Positions 35,963-45,402 of a stretch of DNA of 64,000 bases are shown in pieces. The position numbers and the translations under genes are program-made. The notes beneath the pieces were generated by a model. That model was not told where the DNA came from and did not search any database. It was given only the letters and a program-made list of their open reading frames with translations. The stretch is from Minwuia sp. (lineage in GTDB: Bacteria > Pseudomonadota > Alphaproteobacteria > Minwuiales > Minwuiaceae). The stretch lies in NCBI GenBank assembly GCA_029210175.1, contig JARGPL010000037.1, positions 86,353 through 150,352 on the forward strand, read 5' to 3'. Each line of letters starts with the position of its first letter. The first letter of the stretch is position 1.

Positions 35963-36391
35963 ATGACAGAGAAAAGCCACGATCTGACCGACCCCGCAAG
36001 TTTCGAATTCTGGGCGCACGACATCGTCCGCTTCGGGGATATGGATTCAACCGGGCACGTGAACAACGTGTCATTTGCCCGCTATGTCGAAACCGGGCGC
36101 GTGCCCTTCATGCGCGCGGATTATCTGCCGGCCTATGACGATCGGCAGCGGTTCGTGGTCGGCAACCTGTCGATCCGCTTTCGCGCCCAGGCATTCTGGC
36201 CAGCCGATGTGCGCATCGGGACGCGGGTGGCAAAGCTGGGAAAGACATCCGTCACCCTGGGTCATGGCGTGTTCATCGACGACACCTGCATCGCAACGTC
36301 GGAAACCGTGATGGTCTATATCGTTGAGGGCAAGTCCAGCCCCCTGCCGGAAAGCGTGCGGACAGTACTGACCAAGAAGTTCGATCTATAA
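35963..36391 (+). CDS. Hot-dog-fold acyl-CoA thioesterase (4HBT family)
   Basis: This 142-residue protein has the 4-hydroxybenzoyl-CoA thioesterase core: VRFGDMDSTGHVNNVSFARYVE, with the acidic residue in DxDxxxHVNN. It probably hydrolyses short or aromatic acyl-CoAs as a tetramer or dimer. The ATG at 35963 gives normal family length; the frame is open far upstream, but that region is the antisense of the deacetylase. Its stop overlaps the 3' end of the hydrolase pseudogene by 6 bases (tail to tail). Confidence 0.85.
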   Translation: MTEKSHDLTDPASFEFWAHDIVRFGDMDSTGHVNNVSFARYVETGRVPFMRADYLPAYDDRQRFVVGNLSIRFRAQAFWPADVRIGTRVAKLGKTSVTLGHGVFIDDTCIATSETVMVYIVEGKSSPLPESVRTVLTKKFDL

Positions 36392-37140
36392 GTGATCACG
36401 CGGTATCGCGTCCGTGAAATCCCGCTCGAACACGCGGCGACCGCTCTCGTAGGCCTCAATCCGGCCACGCAAGTGGAAGGTGGTGGCGTCGGACCACATG
36501 TCGGCAAAGGTTTCAGTGCGGATTGACCAGCCGTCGCGGGCCAGGGTCTGGGTCCAGTGGGTTTCGCCACGGGCGGACAGGGGATCATCGGGCTGGATGG
36601 TCCAGCGTTCACGGGCGACAGAGCCGGTAATCAGGCCATGGCCGGTGTCCCGGAAGGCACCGAAGTCATCCTCGATCACCAGCGTCGTGGTCCCTGCCTG
36701 CAGGTCCTGCTCCACCCGGCGGACATGCCGTGGCGGGCGCAGTTCTTCAGGTTTCCATGGCACGGCGTTCTTGTATGCGTCACCCCAGCCGCCGATGGCC
36801 AGGGTCGCGGCCTTGATGCGACTGAAATCCTCACAGCCCGAGCCATGCTGCCAGTAGGCGTCACGATGCTGATGGCGCAGCCATGTGGCTGGCAGGAACG
36901 GTTCGTTCTCCAGCCGGTCGAGCCACATCTGCCGCCATCGTGCCCCTACGATCTCCGGGTCCGGCGGGCGACCGTTCCGTCGCGCTTGCGGTAGGGCAGA
37001 TACTCCAGGATGGCTGGCAGGGGGGCGCCGCTGGCGTTCTCAGGCATCCAGACGCGGGCCGACAGACGACACCCGTCCGCCAGCACGATAGCCATGTCTG
37101 CCTGTTCGGTGATGGACCGTGTCATTGGCTCTCCGCTCAT
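36386..37140 (-). pseudogene. CocE/NonD-family hydrolase with large internal deletion
   Basis: The 5' part (37140 to about 36960) encodes the usual CocE/NonD start, VLADGCRLSARVWMPENASG and ILEYLPYRKRDGT. It then jumps, with a frame change, to PDPEIVGARWRQMWLDRLEN and a normal C-terminus with the jelly-roll domain. Full-length relatives are about 650-700 residues; here the central hydrolase part, including the nucleophile Ser, is gone. The junction is near 36960-36975. It starts 2 bases after the EamA stop, so it was once co-transcribed with that transporter. Confidence 0.85.
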
Positions 37141-37144
37141 GGAC

Positions 37145-38122
37145 CTACTCGCGCCGGACAGGGACCTGAGCGGCCACCCAGCGCCGCCGCACGGTCTCGC
37201 GCCAGGTGATGTAGATGCCGCTGGTGATGATCAGGATGATACCGGCGATGGTCCACTGGTCGGGGTATTCGTCGAAGAAGGTGATGCCCCAGATCACGGC
37301 GAGCGGCAGGGCGACATATTCGAACGGGGCCACCAGCCCGGCATGGGCCAGCCGGTAGGCCTGCGACAGGCAGTAACCGGTGATGGCCACGGTCACGCCA
37401 CAGATGCCCAGCAGGATGGCATCGTCCCTTGGTGGCCAGACCCAGGCGCGCAGCAGGAAATCGATGCTCGGGTCGCCGCTGCGGCCAAAGCGCCCGTCGC
37501 CGAAGGCCAGGCCGAAGGCGATGCTGAAGATCAGGAACACGAACTGGATGTAGAACGCCATGCACGACGCCTTGTCGGCGACGCCGATCTTGCGTGTCAG
37601 CACGCTCATCATCGCGTAGCTGAAGGCGGCCAGCATGGGCAGGATCGCAATCAGGCCGAAGATGCCGCTGCCCGGGCGCACCACCACAAGTACGCCGATG
37701 AAACCGATGGCGATGCCGGTGACCCGGTGCAGGCCGACGCTTTCCTTCAGGATCAGCACGGACAGGATGGTGATGAAAAGCGGCGCGACGAAGTAGAGCG
37801 CCGTCGCCTCCGCCAGGGTCATGCTGGCCAGCGCGGTGAAGTAGAGCATGTTGGCGCAGATGACCAGACCGCCGCGCGCCAGATGAATGCGCCAGTGCGG
37901 CGTCCGCAGGATGCGCCAGCCGCCTTCGATCTGGACCAGGACCAGCGTGAAGCAGAGACCGATCAGGCTGCGCGCGAAGACGATCTGGTGCAGCGGGTAG
38001 CCGTCGCTGAGGCCCTTGATCAGCACATCCTGCACGGAGATCGACGCCATGCCGAGCATGACGAAGAATATCCCTGCTGCCGGACGGTCCGATGCCGCGA
38101 TGACTGTCATTTCGATCCCCAA
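37145..38122 (-). CDS. EamA-family (DMT) transporter
   Basis: This 325-residue membrane protein has ten hydrophobic segments arranged as two EamA repeats (FVMLGMASISVQDVLIKGL in the first; YAMMSVLTRKIGVADK at the join; VALPLAVIWGITFFDE in the second). Members export metabolites or amino acids. ATG 38122 is followed by a second in-frame ATG 12 bases on. It leads the unit with the hydrolase pseudogene, so the pair may once have handled one substrate. Confidence 0.85.
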   Translation of the reverse strand: MGIEMTVIAASDRPAAGIFFVMLGMASISVQDVLIKGLSDGYPLHQIVFARSLIGLCFTLVLVQIEGGWRILRTPHWRIHLARGGLVICANMLYFTALASMTLAEATALYFVAPLFITILSVLILKESVGLHRVTGIAIGFIGVLVVVRPGSGIFGLIAILPMLAAFSYAMMSVLTRKIGVADKASCMAFYIQFVFLIFSIAFGLAFGDGRFGRSGDPSIDFLLRAWVWPPRDDAILLGICGVTVAITGYCLSQAYRLAHAGLVAPFEYVALPLAVIWGITFFDEYPDQWTIAGIILIITSGIYITWRETVRRRWVAAQVPVRRE

Positions 38123-38257
38123 TGAATGCGCCGGTCACGGGATACCCGCCCAATGAACCTGTCAAGCAGGCGATTGACGGCTATCATGAGACGGGGAGCG
38201 GATCACGACAGACACGATTGTCCGGTGAGGCGCTGAAATTGCGAGGGGAGAAGTCTG

Positions 38258-39178
38258 ATGAAATTTGGCATGTCGATCATCGTGCGTGGCGACGAGGCCA
38301 CGCCGGCGACCTTTGACCGGATGGCGGAGACAGCGGAGGCGACCGGTCTCGAAAGCCTGTGGTCCAGCGATCACCTGCTGATGATGCCGACCATCGTCTC
38401 GAAGTATCCCGGCACCGCCGATGGCCAGATGCCGGAGAGCTGGAAGCGGCGGTATTTCCAGCCCTTCAGCGTGCTGAACTATCTTGCCGGACGGACGACG
38501 AAGGTGCGTCTGGGAACCAGCGTCCTTGTCCTGCCCATGCGCAACCCGATGGAAGCAGCGGCACAGGTCGCGGAACTGGATCAGGTCAGCGGTGGTCGTG
38601 CCAATTTCGGCGTCGGTGTCGGCTGGTTTCAGGAGGAATATGACGCGCTTGGCTATCCGTTCCGCAAACGCGGGAAGCGCTGTGACGAGGGGCTGGACAT
38701 TGCCATTCGCCTCTGGCGTGGCGAACCGACGGACTACGACGGGGATGCCTACAGTTTCAAGGGCGCGCGCCTGGGTCCTGGCCCGGTGCAACGGCCGCAC
38801 CCGCCCATCTATATCGGCGGTCATTCACCTGCGGCGCTGCGCCGGACCGCACGGTTCGGTGATGTCTGGCACCCGTTCAAGGTCTCCCCGGACGACGTTG
38901 CGACCCTGCGCCCGAAACTTGAAACGCTGCTCGGCCAGCAGGGGCGGGAGGCGAAGGACTTTCCCATCGCGCCGAAGGTGACCATCGTGTTTCAGGACGG
39001 CCCGGCAGGCGATGGCGAGCCGCCAACCCATGGCCGCCCGCAAGACATCATCGATGCCATTCGGCGGTTCGAGGACGCAGGCGCGACGGAGTTGTGCTTC
39101 GACATCGTGCCGGAGACGGCGGATAACGCCGTCGACACCATGAATCGCTTCGCCAACGAGGTGCGGGCGAAACTCTGA
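38258..39178 (+). CDS. Luciferase-like (LLM class) flavin-dependent oxidoreductase
   Basis: This 306-residue TIM-barrel protein has the luciferase-like signatures SLWSSDHLLM, VRLGTSVLVLPMRNP and SGGRANFGVGVGWFQEEYDALG. It belongs to the TIGR03619-like group of F420- or FMN-dependent oxidoreductases. The cofactor cannot be told apart here; an F420 role would need F420 genes that are not in this window. It is preceded by AGGGGAG 9 bases upstream of ATG. It stands alone on the plus strand between two minus-strand units. Confidence 0.82.
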   Translation: MKFGMSIIVRGDEATPATFDRMAETAEATGLESLWSSDHLLMMPTIVSKYPGTADGQMPESWKRRYFQPFSVLNYLAGRTTKVRLGTSVLVLPMRNPMEAAAQVAELDQVSGGRANFGVGVGWFQEEYDALGYPFRKRGKRCDEGLDIAIRLWRGEPTDYDGDAYSFKGARLGPGPVQRPHPPIYIGGHSPAALRRTARFGDVWHPFKVSPDDVATLRPKLETLLGQQGREAKDFPIAPKVTIVFQDGPAGDGEPPTHGRPQDIIDAIRRFEDAGATELCFDIVPETADNAVDTMNRFANEVRAKL

Positions 39179-39202
39179 CGCCTGTGCTTGCTGGTATTGC
39201 CG

Positions 39203-41149
39203 TCAGTATCCGAACATGTGGTCCAGGCTGAAGGCGACGCCGGGGCGCAGCAGCCCGTGGAATCCGAACAGGCGACAGGTGGTGTCGCGGATCTGGACAT
39301 AGGCGTCCGGCCCGGCAGTCTTCAGCTCAGCCGCTGAGAATGTCTCCGACACCCGCCAGTGGCGGGACCCGCCACAGGGAATGGCGACGCGGGTCGTGGC
39401 GATCTGCTCACCACCGCCGCTGAACAGGTTCAGGTCGGTGCTGGACGTCGGTGCCCAGGGCATCGATGCAGGATAGAGCAGATGGCACATGGCATCTGCC
39501 GTGTCGCCACCCAGACGCAGGAACAGGCGTGTTGAAAGCCCCGGCGGGCGGCCTGAATAGGACTGCGGTTCGTCGCGAAAGATCAGCGGCATGTTGAACA
39601 TGTGTGCGCCGAAGATGGTCTCGGCACGATGCCCGCTGGCACGCTGTTCGATCCGGGCCAGCGCATGCAGCCAGCCATCCGCCTCGCCACCGTCACGGAA
39701 ATCATAGAGGAATTCCACATGTCCGGTGCCGGACGGCAGGCTCACCGCTGCCTCACGCATCCATGCATCCACATCGATGGCAATGGAATCCCGTCGCCCG
39801 ACACGGCCCAGGAACTTCTCTGCCTGACAGGTGCCGTTGGCGTCGATCAGTTCGATGCGTATCGGCATCTCCATCTGCGTATCGGCCATCGGTGTCGGCA
39901 GGCAGAACGTCTGGAAATCATCCACCGGCAGCACGGGCAGCGGCATGATGTAGCCCTTGCCGAACAGCGGTGCGCTGGTCCTGATTTCCGGATCCGGCTT
40001 CAGGTCCACCCGTTCCACGTTCGCGTGGGCGATGCGGCGTCGACCGGACTTGCGCTGGATGACCTCATAGCGCGGGCGCACGAAATATCGCCCGGCCTGC
40101 AGTTCGATCTGTTCCGGAAACCGCGCGTCGGGCAGCAGGGCACCGACATTCACCGCAACCGTGCCGAATGGCGGCACGCTGTGGTCATAGCTTGTCACGT
40201 CCTGGCCACCCATCAGGTTAAAGCCGATGGCCCCTGCCGGAATTTCGATTGGGTGACTGTTCTGTACCCAGAGGATCAGGTCCTCGTTCTCGTCCGGTGC
40301 CGGCACCCCGGCATAGAGGTCGGCCGGCCAGGCGTTGGCGTCGTGGGTGCAGCTCAGCTGTTCCGCAGCATCGCCATAGACGTCCAGCGCATACTTGACG
40401 ATCTCATGGCCCTTGATGCGGACGGCATGCATGAAAATCGTGCCCGCAAAGTCCTTCAGACCGAAGCGCTGGCGGATCTCGGCACTGTCGATGGTGATGG
40501 TCTCGAACGGGCGCGTCAGCGGCTCTTCCCACTCAGCCAGGGTGGTCCCGTCGCCTGCGATCAGCCGACACCAGAGCGCCGGATCCTTGGCGCCGTAACC
40601 GGACCAGTAATTGGCGGTGACGATGCGCGTATGCAGCCCGTCGCCGTCCCGCAGGAAGCCGAAGTTGGTCGCGAAGTTCAGCGCATCGACGTACTTCTTC
40701 GGTTGCGACAGCATCCGCTCCGGCAGGCGCAACGGGTCCAGGCTCTCGACCCGCTTGCCCGACGGCATGATGTGCTGCAGATGCTGCAGGAATCCGGCGC
40801 CATCGAAGGCGGTGATCAGCAACGTGTCGAAATCCTCCCCGATTTCCGTCACTGGCCGCGCGGTCAGGCCGAAGGCTTCACGCCCCACGTGTTCCACCTG
40901 CTGTACCAGGTAGGCGACGGGTGCCAGCCCGGTCAGGTCATGGAACACATCCACGGTCTCTGCGTCGCCCAGCGGGTCATAGATCGCGATGCGCCCGGCG
41001 TTGGCCAGCGACGCGCGCCAGGTCTTGGCCAGGTCGGCAGTGATCGGATGGCCCAGCGCCTTGAACAGGGTCAGTCCGCCCGAGTTGTTGCCCGGACGCC
41101 AGCCCGCCCGGTGGTCCGCATTGCGGAACGTCTGGATATTCAGGGTCAT
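39203..41149 (-). CDS. Uncharacterised 648-residue protein
   Basis: The product is not recognised. It has no signal peptide and no membrane segments. The N-terminal 150 residues read as alpha/beta (SGGLTLFKALGHP, AGRIAIYDPLGDAETVDVF, FDTLLITAFDGAGF). The rest is beta-rich with several Gly/Pro turns (ILWVQNSHPIEIPAGAIGF, ELQAGRYFVRPRYEV), perhaps two immunoglobulin-like or lectin-like domains. It is last in a tight minus-strand operon: the 2OG oxygenase gene ends 8 bases upstream and the ELM1 gene ends 19 bases before that. Shared transcription points to a role with a hydroxylation and glycan- or nucleotide-sugar-like step, which is inference only. Confidence 0.65.
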   Translation of the reverse strand: MTLNIQTFRNADHRAGWRPGNNSGGLTLFKALGHPITADLAKTWRASLANAGRIAIYDPLGDAETVDVFHDLTGLAPVAYLVQQVEHVGREAFGLTARPVTEIGEDFDTLLITAFDGAGFLQHLQHIMPSGKRVESLDPLRLPERMLSQPKKYVDALNFATNFGFLRDGDGLHTRIVTANYWSGYGAKDPALWCRLIAGDGTTLAEWEEPLTRPFETITIDSAEIRQRFGLKDFAGTIFMHAVRIKGHEIVKYALDVYGDAAEQLSCTHDANAWPADLYAGVPAPDENEDLILWVQNSHPIEIPAGAIGFNLMGGQDVTSYDHSVPPFGTVAVNVGALLPDARFPEQIELQAGRYFVRPRYEVIQRKSGRRRIAHANVERVDLKPDPEIRTSAPLFGKGYIMPLPVLPVDDFQTFCLPTPMADTQMEMPIRIELIDANGTCQAEKFLGRVGRRDSIAIDVDAWMREAAVSLPSGTGHVEFLYDFRDGGEADGWLHALARIEQRASGHRAETIFGAHMFNMPLIFRDEPQSYSGRPPGLSTRLFLRLGGDTADAMCHLLYPASMPWAPTSSTDLNLFSGGGEQIATTRVAIPCGGSRHWRVSETFSAAELKTAGPDAYVQIRDTTCRLFGFHGLLRPGVAFSLDHMFGY

Positions 41150-41157
41150 GGCGATGC

Positions 41158-41808
41158 CTATCGTGAGCTGGTGCTGTTCTTGCGGCCGGAGAACGGATTC
41201 ATCCGCTTCAGCCTGGCAGAGACGCGGTGGCGGGCCTTTTCCTTGTCGGCGACAGCCTGACTGGTCACCCAGTTGATCTGTATCGACCGGCGAATGCCCT
41301 CGAACGGTTCATGCCCGTGCCAGGAGTTCTCGGCCCGGCGAAAGATCAGCAGGTTGCCGGACGAAGGCTCGATCTCCTCCGCGAAGTCGTTCAGGTCGGT
41401 GCCGGACCGGAGCACCCGCAACCTGCCACCTTCCGCCTGCCAGGGCGGGTTCAGATAGACCAGCACGGTGATCAGCTTGGTCGTGGAATCAGTATGTATC
41501 TGGCCGTCCTTGCGCTGTGCCGCGCCGCGCACGGTGCAGGTCATGGGCCGGTCCGTCAGGTCGATGTCGAACTTCTCAGCAATCGCATCACGGAAGTCAT
41601 CTTGCGCCAGTCGCGCCAGCAATGACTCGAAGCGCTGGCCATAGGTCAGTTCTTCAACGGGGAAGGATCCCGGAAGTTCAAGGTCCGGGAAGTCTTCGGC
41701 AATGGCTTCGAGCGTGTCCACGGGGACAAAGTTCTCGACCGTGAGATAATCGTAGGGATCAGTCTTCAGCGGTGTTTCACGCAGCCTGTCCATGTCGACC
41801 CGGATCAT
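41158..41808 (-). CDS. 2OG-Fe(II) oxygenase, prolyl-hydroxylase-like
   Basis: This 216-residue protein has the 2OG-FeII facial triad as GQIHTDSTTK (His-x-Asp) and WHGHEPFEG (distal His), followed by RRSIQINW (the 2OG-binding Arg). The surrounding LITVLVYLNPPW and GGRLRVLRSG match the double-stranded beta helix of the P4H/PiuC-like group. These enzymes hydroxylate proline, other amino-acid side chains or small molecules. The C-terminal 30 residues are basic. It is the middle gene of the ELM1-oxygenase-648aa operon. Confidence 0.8.
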   Translation of the reverse strand: MIRVDMDRLRETPLKTDPYDYLTVENFVPVDTLEAIAEDFPDLELPGSFPVEELTYGQRFESLLARLAQDDFRDAIAEKFDIDLTDRPMTCTVRGAAQRKDGQIHTDSTTKLITVLVYLNPPWQAEGGRLRVLRSGTDLNDFAEEIEPSSGNLLIFRRAENSWHGHEPFEGIRRSIQINWVTSQAVADKEKARHRVSARLKRMNPFSGRKNSTSSR

Positions 41809-41827
41809 CGGACCGCATCCTCCTGGC

Positions 41828-42796
41828 TCAAGCCAACCGGGTGGCGAGCCGTTCCCGCACCGCGTCAGCTACCTTGGCGGTATCATCCAGTGGGGGGTAA
41901 GTCCAGTGTTCCAGCCTGCCAATGAAGGGGCGGGTCAGTCCGTCGCGCCTGAGCGCGGTATGGAACCGGGTGAATTTCGCATTCCCGCCTTCCAGATCGA
42001 CGACGAATACCGGTTTGCCGGTGGCGCAGGCTTCCGACACCATGTTGACGGAATCACCGGTCACGACCACGGCGTCTGCAAGGCCCAACCAGCCAAGATA
42101 GGGGTTTGCCCCCGTGCCATCGTGCCAGAGGTACGGCAGCCCGCTCAGCAACCCGCGCAGCCGCTCCCCCAGGGCAGGGTCCGTGCGGCGTGATGGTGTG
42201 ATCAGCAGTGCCGCACCGTTGTCAGCGGCGATCTGGCGCAGCTGGCCACCCAGTCGATCGATGACGGTTTCGGTCATGCGGAAGACACTGTTGTCGCCGC
42301 CCAGGGAAACCATGATTCGGGGCTGCGGCAGGGCATCGACAGACGCGCGAAACCGTTCGGCCTCCTCAGCCAGTTTCGCAGGACTGACACGACCGAGCGC
42401 ACCATGCGTCTCGACGACGTTGGGGCCGGTCAACCGGTCATGCAGCGGCGCGGCAATCAGGTCGAAGCGACTGACGGAGACTTTCGGATTCTGGATCTGC
42501 ACGCAGAATGTCCTGCCGCCTGACAGCCGGCGGATCGCCATGGCCGGGGCCACGGCCTGGCGACCGGTGGCGATCAGCAGGTCGGGCCAGGGCGGGGCGA
42601 GCGCATCAGAGCCGGGACCAAGCGCGGACAGGGGCGCGAACCAGAGGTGTGGCGGCAGGCTGCGCCAGGGCTGACGGATCACCAGGTGCCGGATTGATGG
42701 CGTGGTGCCCAGGGCTTCAGCCAGGCCGACACACTGGTTCTGCATGCCTGGCTTGCCATCCGTCACCACCCAGGTCTCGAGATCACTCAGGTCCAT
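41828..42796 (-). CDS. ELM1-family (mitochondrial fission ELM1-like) protein
   Basis: This 322-residue protein belongs to the ELM1/DUF family, GT-B-like in fold, with the diagnostic start ETWVVTDGKPGMQNQCVGLAEA and the central VSLGGDNSVFRM, VVVTGDSVNMVSEACATGKPVFV motifs. The last motif looks like a nucleotide-sugar or substrate-binding loop. The bacterial function is unknown. ATG 42796 puts the family start at residue 6; an in-frame ATG at 42835 is possible. It heads a three-gene unit and lies 111 bases beyond the rpsA stop. Confidence 0.75.
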   Translation of the reverse strand: MDLSDLETWVVTDGKPGMQNQCVGLAEALGTTPSIRHLVIRQPWRSLPPHLWFAPLSALGPGSDALAPPWPDLLIATGRQAVAPAMAIRRLSGGRTFCVQIQNPKVSVSRFDLIAAPLHDRLTGPNVVETHGALGRVSPAKLAEEAERFRASVDALPQPRIMVSLGGDNSVFRMTETVIDRLGGQLRQIAADNGAALLITPSRRTDPALGERLRGLLSGLPYLWHDGTGANPYLGWLGLADAVVVTGDSVNMVSEACATGKPVFVVDLEGGNAKFTRFHTALRRDGLTRPFIGRLEHWTYPPLDDTAKVADAVRERLATRLA

Positions 42797-42907
42797 CACC
42801 GCCACCCGCAGGAAAGGAAACGCCGGAACCAGCATGGCTGGCCCCGGCGCTTGTCCGATGCTGTTGCACCGGGATCGTCATCGAAGAAAGGATCGAAGGG
42901 GTAACCC

Positions 42908-44656
42908 TTACGAGTCCTTCTCTTCTTCTGCTTCTTCCACCTTTTCGCCACCTTCCATGCGGGCCTTGAGGGCCGCACCGAGGATGTCGCCGAGGCTCGC
43001 GCCGGAATCGGAGGAGCCGAAGTTGGCAACGGCTTCCTTCTCTTCCGCAAACTCCAGTGCCTTCACCGACAGGTTCACCCGGCGGGTCTTGTTGTCGACA
43101 CTGATGATGTTCGCATCGATCTTGTCGCCAACCGCATAACGGTCGGGACGCTGCTCGGAGCGATCACGGCTGAGGTCGTTCTTGCGGATGAAGCCTGGCA
43201 GACCGGTCGAGGTTTCGACCTCCAGCCCGGCTTCCATGACCCGCACGACGGAACAGGTGACGGTTTCGCCACGCTTCATCGCCTTGGCATCGGCAAACGG
43301 ATCATTGTCGATCTGCTTGACGCCCAGGCTGATGCGTTCCTTGTCGATATCCACATCCAGAACCACGGCACGGACCATGTCGCCCTTGTCGTAGTCGTTC
43401 ATGGCCTGCTCGCCCGGGATGTCCCAGGAAAGGTCGGACATGTGGACCATACCGTCGATGTCTTCTTCCAGACCAACGAACAGACCGAATTCGGTCTTGT
43501 TCTTGATCTCGCCCTCGACGATCGTGCCCTTCGGATGGCTGGCTGCGAAGGCATCCCACGGATTGTCCATGGTCTGCTTCAGGCCAAGGCTGATACGGCG
43601 CTTGTCCGGATCGACTTCCAGCACCTGCACGGAAACTTCCTGGCTGGTGGAAACGATCTTGCCCGGATGGATGTTCTTCTTGGTCCAGGACATCTCGGAG
43701 ATGTGGATCAGACCTTCGACACCCGGCTCCAGCTCCACGAACGCACCATAGTCGGTGATGTTCGTGACACGACCGTCGAAACGGACGCTGACCGGATACT
43801 TCGCCGCAACACCATCCCACGGATCCGCCTGCAACTGCTTCATGCCAAGGCTGATACGCTGGGTTTCCTTGTTCACCTTGATGACCTGGACCTTGATGGT
43901 CTCACCGATCGTCAGCACCTCACTCGGGTGGTTGACGCGGCGCCAGGAAATGTCGGTGACATGCAGCAGACCGTCGATACCGCCCAGGTCAACGAACGCA
44001 CCATAATCGGTGATGTTCTTGACCACACCGTCGCAGACCATGCCTTCTTCAAGGCGCTGGATGAGCTCGCTGCGGGCTTCGGCGCGGGTCTCTTCGAGAA
44101 CTGCACGACGGGACACCACGATGTTGCCACGGCGGCGGTCCATCTTCAGGATCTGGAACGGCTGCGGCGTGCCCATCAGGGGCGTGACGTCGCGGATCGG
44201 GCGAATGTCGACCTGGCTGCCGGGCAGGAAGGCCACGGCACCGGACAGATCCACCGTGAAGCCACCCTTGACGCGACCGAAGATCATGCCTTCGACGCGT
44301 TCATTGACCTCGTAGGATTTCTCCAGCTTGGCCCAGGCTTCCTCGCGGCGTGCCTTGTCGCGGCTGATCACGGCCTCATGCAGGCCGTTCTCGATCCGCT
44401 CCAGGTAGACTTCGACTTCGTCGCCGACCTTGACCTCGGCCGCGCGGCCACCGACCTGGAATTCCTTCATCGGAATCCGGCCTTCGGTCTTCAGGCCAAC
44501 GTCGACCACAACAAAGTCGTGTTCAACTGCCAGAATTGTTCCGCGTACAACGGAACCTTCGAGGTTGCCCTCGGAGCCATAGGTTTCATCCAGGAGGGCG
44601 GCAAAGTCCTCCCGGCCCGGGAACTGCTCAACAGCCCCGACGGATACGTCGCTCAT
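42908..44656 (-). CDS. rpsA: 30S ribosomal protein S1
   Basis: This 582-residue protein is made of six S1/OB-fold repeats, the plan of proteobacterial S1, which brings mRNA to the 30S subunit and helps start translation of structured or weak Shine-Dalgarno messages. Repeats are marked by ITDYGAFVDLGGIDGLLHVTDISW, ITDYGAFVELEPGVEGLIHISEMSW and the following RISLGLKQ ends (each cited in part). The acidic C-terminus is normal. ATG 44656 follows AAAGGAAA. cmk is 95 bases upstream in the same direction, the usual order. Confidence 0.97.
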   Translation of the reverse strand: MSDVSVGAVEQFPGREDFAALLDETYGSEGNLEGSVVRGTILAVEHDFVVVDVGLKTEGRIPMKEFQVGGRAAEVKVGDEVEVYLERIENGLHEAVISRDKARREEAWAKLEKSYEVNERVEGMIFGRVKGGFTVDLSGAVAFLPGSQVDIRPIRDVTPLMGTPQPFQILKMDRRRGNIVVSRRAVLEETRAEARSELIQRLEEGMVCDGVVKNITDYGAFVDLGGIDGLLHVTDISWRRVNHPSEVLTIGETIKVQVIKVNKETQRISLGMKQLQADPWDGVAAKYPVSVRFDGRVTNITDYGAFVELEPGVEGLIHISEMSWTKKNIHPGKIVSTSQEVSVQVLEVDPDKRRISLGLKQTMDNPWDAFAASHPKGTIVEGEIKNKTEFGLFVGLEEDIDGMVHMSDLSWDIPGEQAMNDYDKGDMVRAVVLDVDIDKERISLGVKQIDNDPFADAKAMKRGETVTCSVVRVMEAGLEVETSTGLPGFIRKNDLSRDRSEQRPDRYAVGDKIDANIISVDNKTRRVNLSVKALEFAEEKEAVANFGSSDSGASLGDILGAALKARMEGGEKVEEAEEEKDS

Positions 44657-44751
44657 TCAGTGATTTCCTTTCTCGCGGCCCGTCGTTTGGATTTGCCAGT
44701 TGCCTGGCTACGAGTGGGCCGTTCGCACTCTGCGGCAAGATCGAGCAGGCT

Positions 44752-45402
44752 TTACGCCTGACGCGCCAACCGCGCCGTAACCAACTTACGGGCTGCGAAG
44801 AACGCGGCCTCTATATCCAATTCGGTGGTATCGAGCAAGTCCGCATCTGCAGCGGGCTTCAAAGGCGCTGCCGCGCGGTGGCTGTCGCGATGGTCCCTGG
44901 CGCGCAGATCCTCCAGTACGGTTTCCAGCGCAATGTCCTCACCGCGCGCCAGCAGTTCGGCATGACGTCGCGCGCCCCGGGCCGCGGTCGTGGCGGTGAT
45001 GAACAGCTTCGCCGTGGCCTTCGGGCAGACCACAGTGCCGATGTCGCGCCCGTCCAGCACGGCACCCGGTGCATCGCCCGGCGGGTCGGCGGCGAATGCC
45101 TGCTGGAACGCGAAAAGGGCGTCGCGGACAGGTTGCAAGGCGGCCACCTTCGACGCCATGTTGCCGGTTGCCTCTTCACGCAGGCCGGGGTCTTTCAGGT
45201 CGGTCGCCGTGATCCCGCCTGCTGCGGCCACGGCTGCAGTCACGTCCTCGCCATCGCTGCCGGACCGGATCAGACGCAGCGCGGTCGCGCGATAGAGCCC
45301 GCCGGTATCGAGATAGGCAAAGCCCAGTTCAGCGGCCAGACGGCGGGCCAGTGTGCCCTTGCCGGATGCGGTCGGACCATCCACGGCGATGACTGGTTTC
45401 AA
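44752..45402 (-). CDS. cmk: Cytidylate kinase
   Basis: This 216-residue kinase phosphorylates CMP and dCMP. The P-loop is VDGPTASGKGTLARRLA near residue 7, with the CMP-binding DGRDIGTVVCP segment and the RAARRHAELLARG-like NMP loop (here RGARRHAELLARG). The start is TTG at 45402, overlapping the upstream acyl-CoA ligase stop as TTGA, which indicates coupled translation. The usual cmk-rpsA order is kept, but the gene ahead of cmk is normally aroA. Confidence 0.93.
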   Translation of the reverse strand: MKPVIAVDGPTASGKGTLARRLAAELGFAYLDTGGLYRATALRLIRSGSDGEDVTAAVAAAGGITATDLKDPGLREEATGNMASKVAALQPVRDALFAFQQAFAADPPGDAPGAVLDGRDIGTVVCPKATAKLFITATTAARGARRHAELLARGEDIALETVLEDLRARDHRDSHRAAAPLKPAADADLLDTTELDIEAAFFAARKLVTARLARQA

